The notes beneath the pieces are model-generated. The model searched no databases, was not told the DNA's origin, and saw nothing but the letters and a program-made list of their open reading frames with translations. Source: Sphingobacteriales bacterium (GTDB taxonomy: Bacteria > Bacteroidota > Bacteroidia > Chitinophagales > Chitinophagaceae). From it: a stretch of DNA of 7,019 nt. How positions within the stretch are numbered: position 1 is the first letter of the stretch; each line of letters begins with the position of its first letter. A program made the translations under genes and the position numbers. Shown piece after piece: positions 6,088-7,019 of this stretch. Location of the stretch: the NCBI GenBank assembly GCA_023251215.1, contig JAHEZF010000083.1, forward strand, positions 1-7,019, written 5' to 3'.

Positions 6088-6246
6088 AGTGTTGAAAGTT
6101 AAGAAAAGAATTGCAGCTACAATAATACCCCAGAGCCACTTGCGGGTCAGGAGGCATTAAATACAGGGAGCAGGAAAATGAAATTATCGGCACAGCTTAT
6201 CAGGAAAACAATCCGGTATAAATCCTGACCATCGTATTTATTATCC

Positions 6247-7019
6247 TTATATTTTTTTAAAAAGCAATTTAGCGTTTACCCAATCATTGGCTGCATCCAT
6301 AAAAAGCAACAGCTTATCCCAATTTTTTGCAGGCTCAAAATTATGCAGGCAGTGTTTTTTTATTTTTATGGAAATTACTTTGCCGGCAACACTTGCTTCT
6401 GTAATAAAAAATCCAGCCTCGGTTTCCACTTTATTATTTAAAGCAGCAACACCTTCTGCGGTATAACCATCCGGTATTTCCAGAGTTATGTTATATTCAA
6501 TGCTTCTCGCAAAGGGCATATATACATCAATATCCCTTTTGCGCTGTTCCTTTTTTACTATAAGAGGCTGGCCCTGTATTTTTCCTATTTCTACAATAAT
6601 ATTGTTACCGGCTTTTTTAACCAGGCCCCCCAGGTTAAAGGTAGAGCTGTAAACAAAATCAGGAGAATTGTGCCTTACGCCAAGGATATCCGTTTTGTAA
6701 TCTTTTAAATCAGTAATATCCTGTTCAAACCAGTCTTTGGCCTCTTTAATAAAAGCGTCTTTTTGTTTTTTTCTGGCTTCGGCAAAAGCATTTTTTACTT
6801 CATCAACATATTTTTTACTCTTCTTACCGGTTTCCAGCTCTTCAATTAAAGACATTTTGTCGTTAAAGGCTCTTCTTTCAGACTCATAAAAATCTTCATA
6901 AAGAATTAACCTCCTTTGTACATCTATCTTATAGTGTCCTTTAAGTGTAGTGTAGCGGCGAACCAAAAAGAAATTTTTTTCCGGCGATAATGACAAATTT
7001 ATGTTTTCAATATGTGCAT
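6247..7019 (-). CDS. C-terminal part of a DUF3857/transglutaminase-type protein (partial)
   Basis: The reading frame is open from its stop (TAA, 6247-6249) to the right edge, so the 5' part of the gene is missing here. About 257 residues are visible. The last 130 carry a pattern I associate with the C-terminal beta-rich domain of Bacteroidota DUF3857 proteins, which place a transglutaminase-like fold in the middle. The recognisable pieces are FVYSSTFNLGGLVKKAGNNIIVEIGKIQ, split here as STFNLGGLVKKAGNN then IIVEIGKIQ; the R-x-x-DIDVYMPFARS strand; LEIPDGYTAEGVAALN; and a closing NWDKLLLFMDAANDWVNAK with a basic end. Before that, about residues 40-100 from the visible start form a charged helical stretch rich in Lys and Glu. 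Such proteins are usually exported, but the signal peptide would lie outside the window. A TTG at 6994-6996 is not a real start, because the frame continues upstream of it. corA follows 159 nt downstream on the same strand. Function is unknown. Confidence 0.65.
   Translation of the reverse strand, partial: AHIENINLSLSPEKNFFLVRRYTTLKGHYKIDVQRRLILYEDFYESERRAFNDKMSLIEELETGKKSKKYVDEVKNAFAEARKKQKDAFIKEAKDWFEQDITDLKDYKTDILGVRHNSPDFVYSSTFNLGGLVKKAGNNIIVEIGKIQGQPLIVKKEQRKRDIDVYMPFARSIEYNITLEIPDGYTAEGVAALNNKVETEAGFFITEASVAGKVISIKIKKHCLHNFEPAKNWDKLLLFMDAANDWVNAKLLFKKI

Noticed and set aside
5563..6102. A 179-codon plus-strand frame, with another at 5068-5529, opposite corA
   Set aside because: Both are antisense to a clearly conserved CorA protein. 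Their products are rich in His, Phe and Gln with no family likeness, as expected of the complement of coding DNA.
5993..6193. 66-codon minus-strand frame across the start of corA
   Set aside because: It overlaps the corA N-terminus out of frame, has no recognisable motif, and its cysteines are scattered. It is best seen as chance.
6200..6228. Inverted repeat TCAGGA/TCCTGA downstream of the DUF3857-type gene
   Set aside because: It has only 6 bp around a 17-nt loop with no T-run on either strand, so it does not support a terminator call.
6994..6996. TTG as the start of the right-hand minus-strand gene
   Set aside because: The frame stays open from 6997 to the window edge, and the visible part matches only the C-terminal region of a larger protein, so this is an internal Leu codon.

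Overview
The window looks like chromosomal DNA of a Bacteroidota bacterium, probably close to the Chitinophagaceae. The signs are a DUF2480 gene and a long PpiD-type foldase of Bacteroidota style, start codons without Shine-Dalgarno sequences, and Bacteroidota -7 promoter elements (TAnnTTTG) just upstream of two start codons. I see no transposase, integrase, phage gene, CRISPR array, tRNA or rRNA.

Layout. 1-160: a possible 25-residue Cys-rich peptide, then a strong intrinsic terminator. 162-554 (+): a thioredoxin-type arsenate reductase of the low-molecular-weight phosphatase fold. 549-1559 (-): quinolinate synthase NadA, whose 3' end overlaps the arsenate reductase gene by 6 bp. 1560-2149: a long AT-rich gap without genes. 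It holds two perfect and at least four near-perfect DnaA boxes beside an 80-bp stretch of about 12% GC, so it is a credible replication-origin candidate. 2150-4324 (+): a PpiD/SurA-like periplasmic peptidyl-prolyl isomerase, followed by a terminator hairpin. 4441-4950 (+): a DUF2480 protein that contains a visible internal duplication. 4957-6087 (-): a CorA-family Mg2+/Co2+ transporter, convergent with DUF2480 and only 6 bp from it. 6247-7019 (-): the C-terminal part of a DUF3857/transglutaminase-type protein that runs off the right edge.

The genes do not form one pathway. They are mostly single housekeeping genes (NAD synthesis, envelope protein folding, Mg2+ uptake) next to the end of what may be an arsenic or thiol-related unit at the left edge. 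Two places deserve the closest look: the origin-like gap at 1611-1991, and the order Cys-rich mini-ORF, terminator, arsC at 35-162, which resembles either a metal-binding micropeptide or a leader-peptide attenuator.
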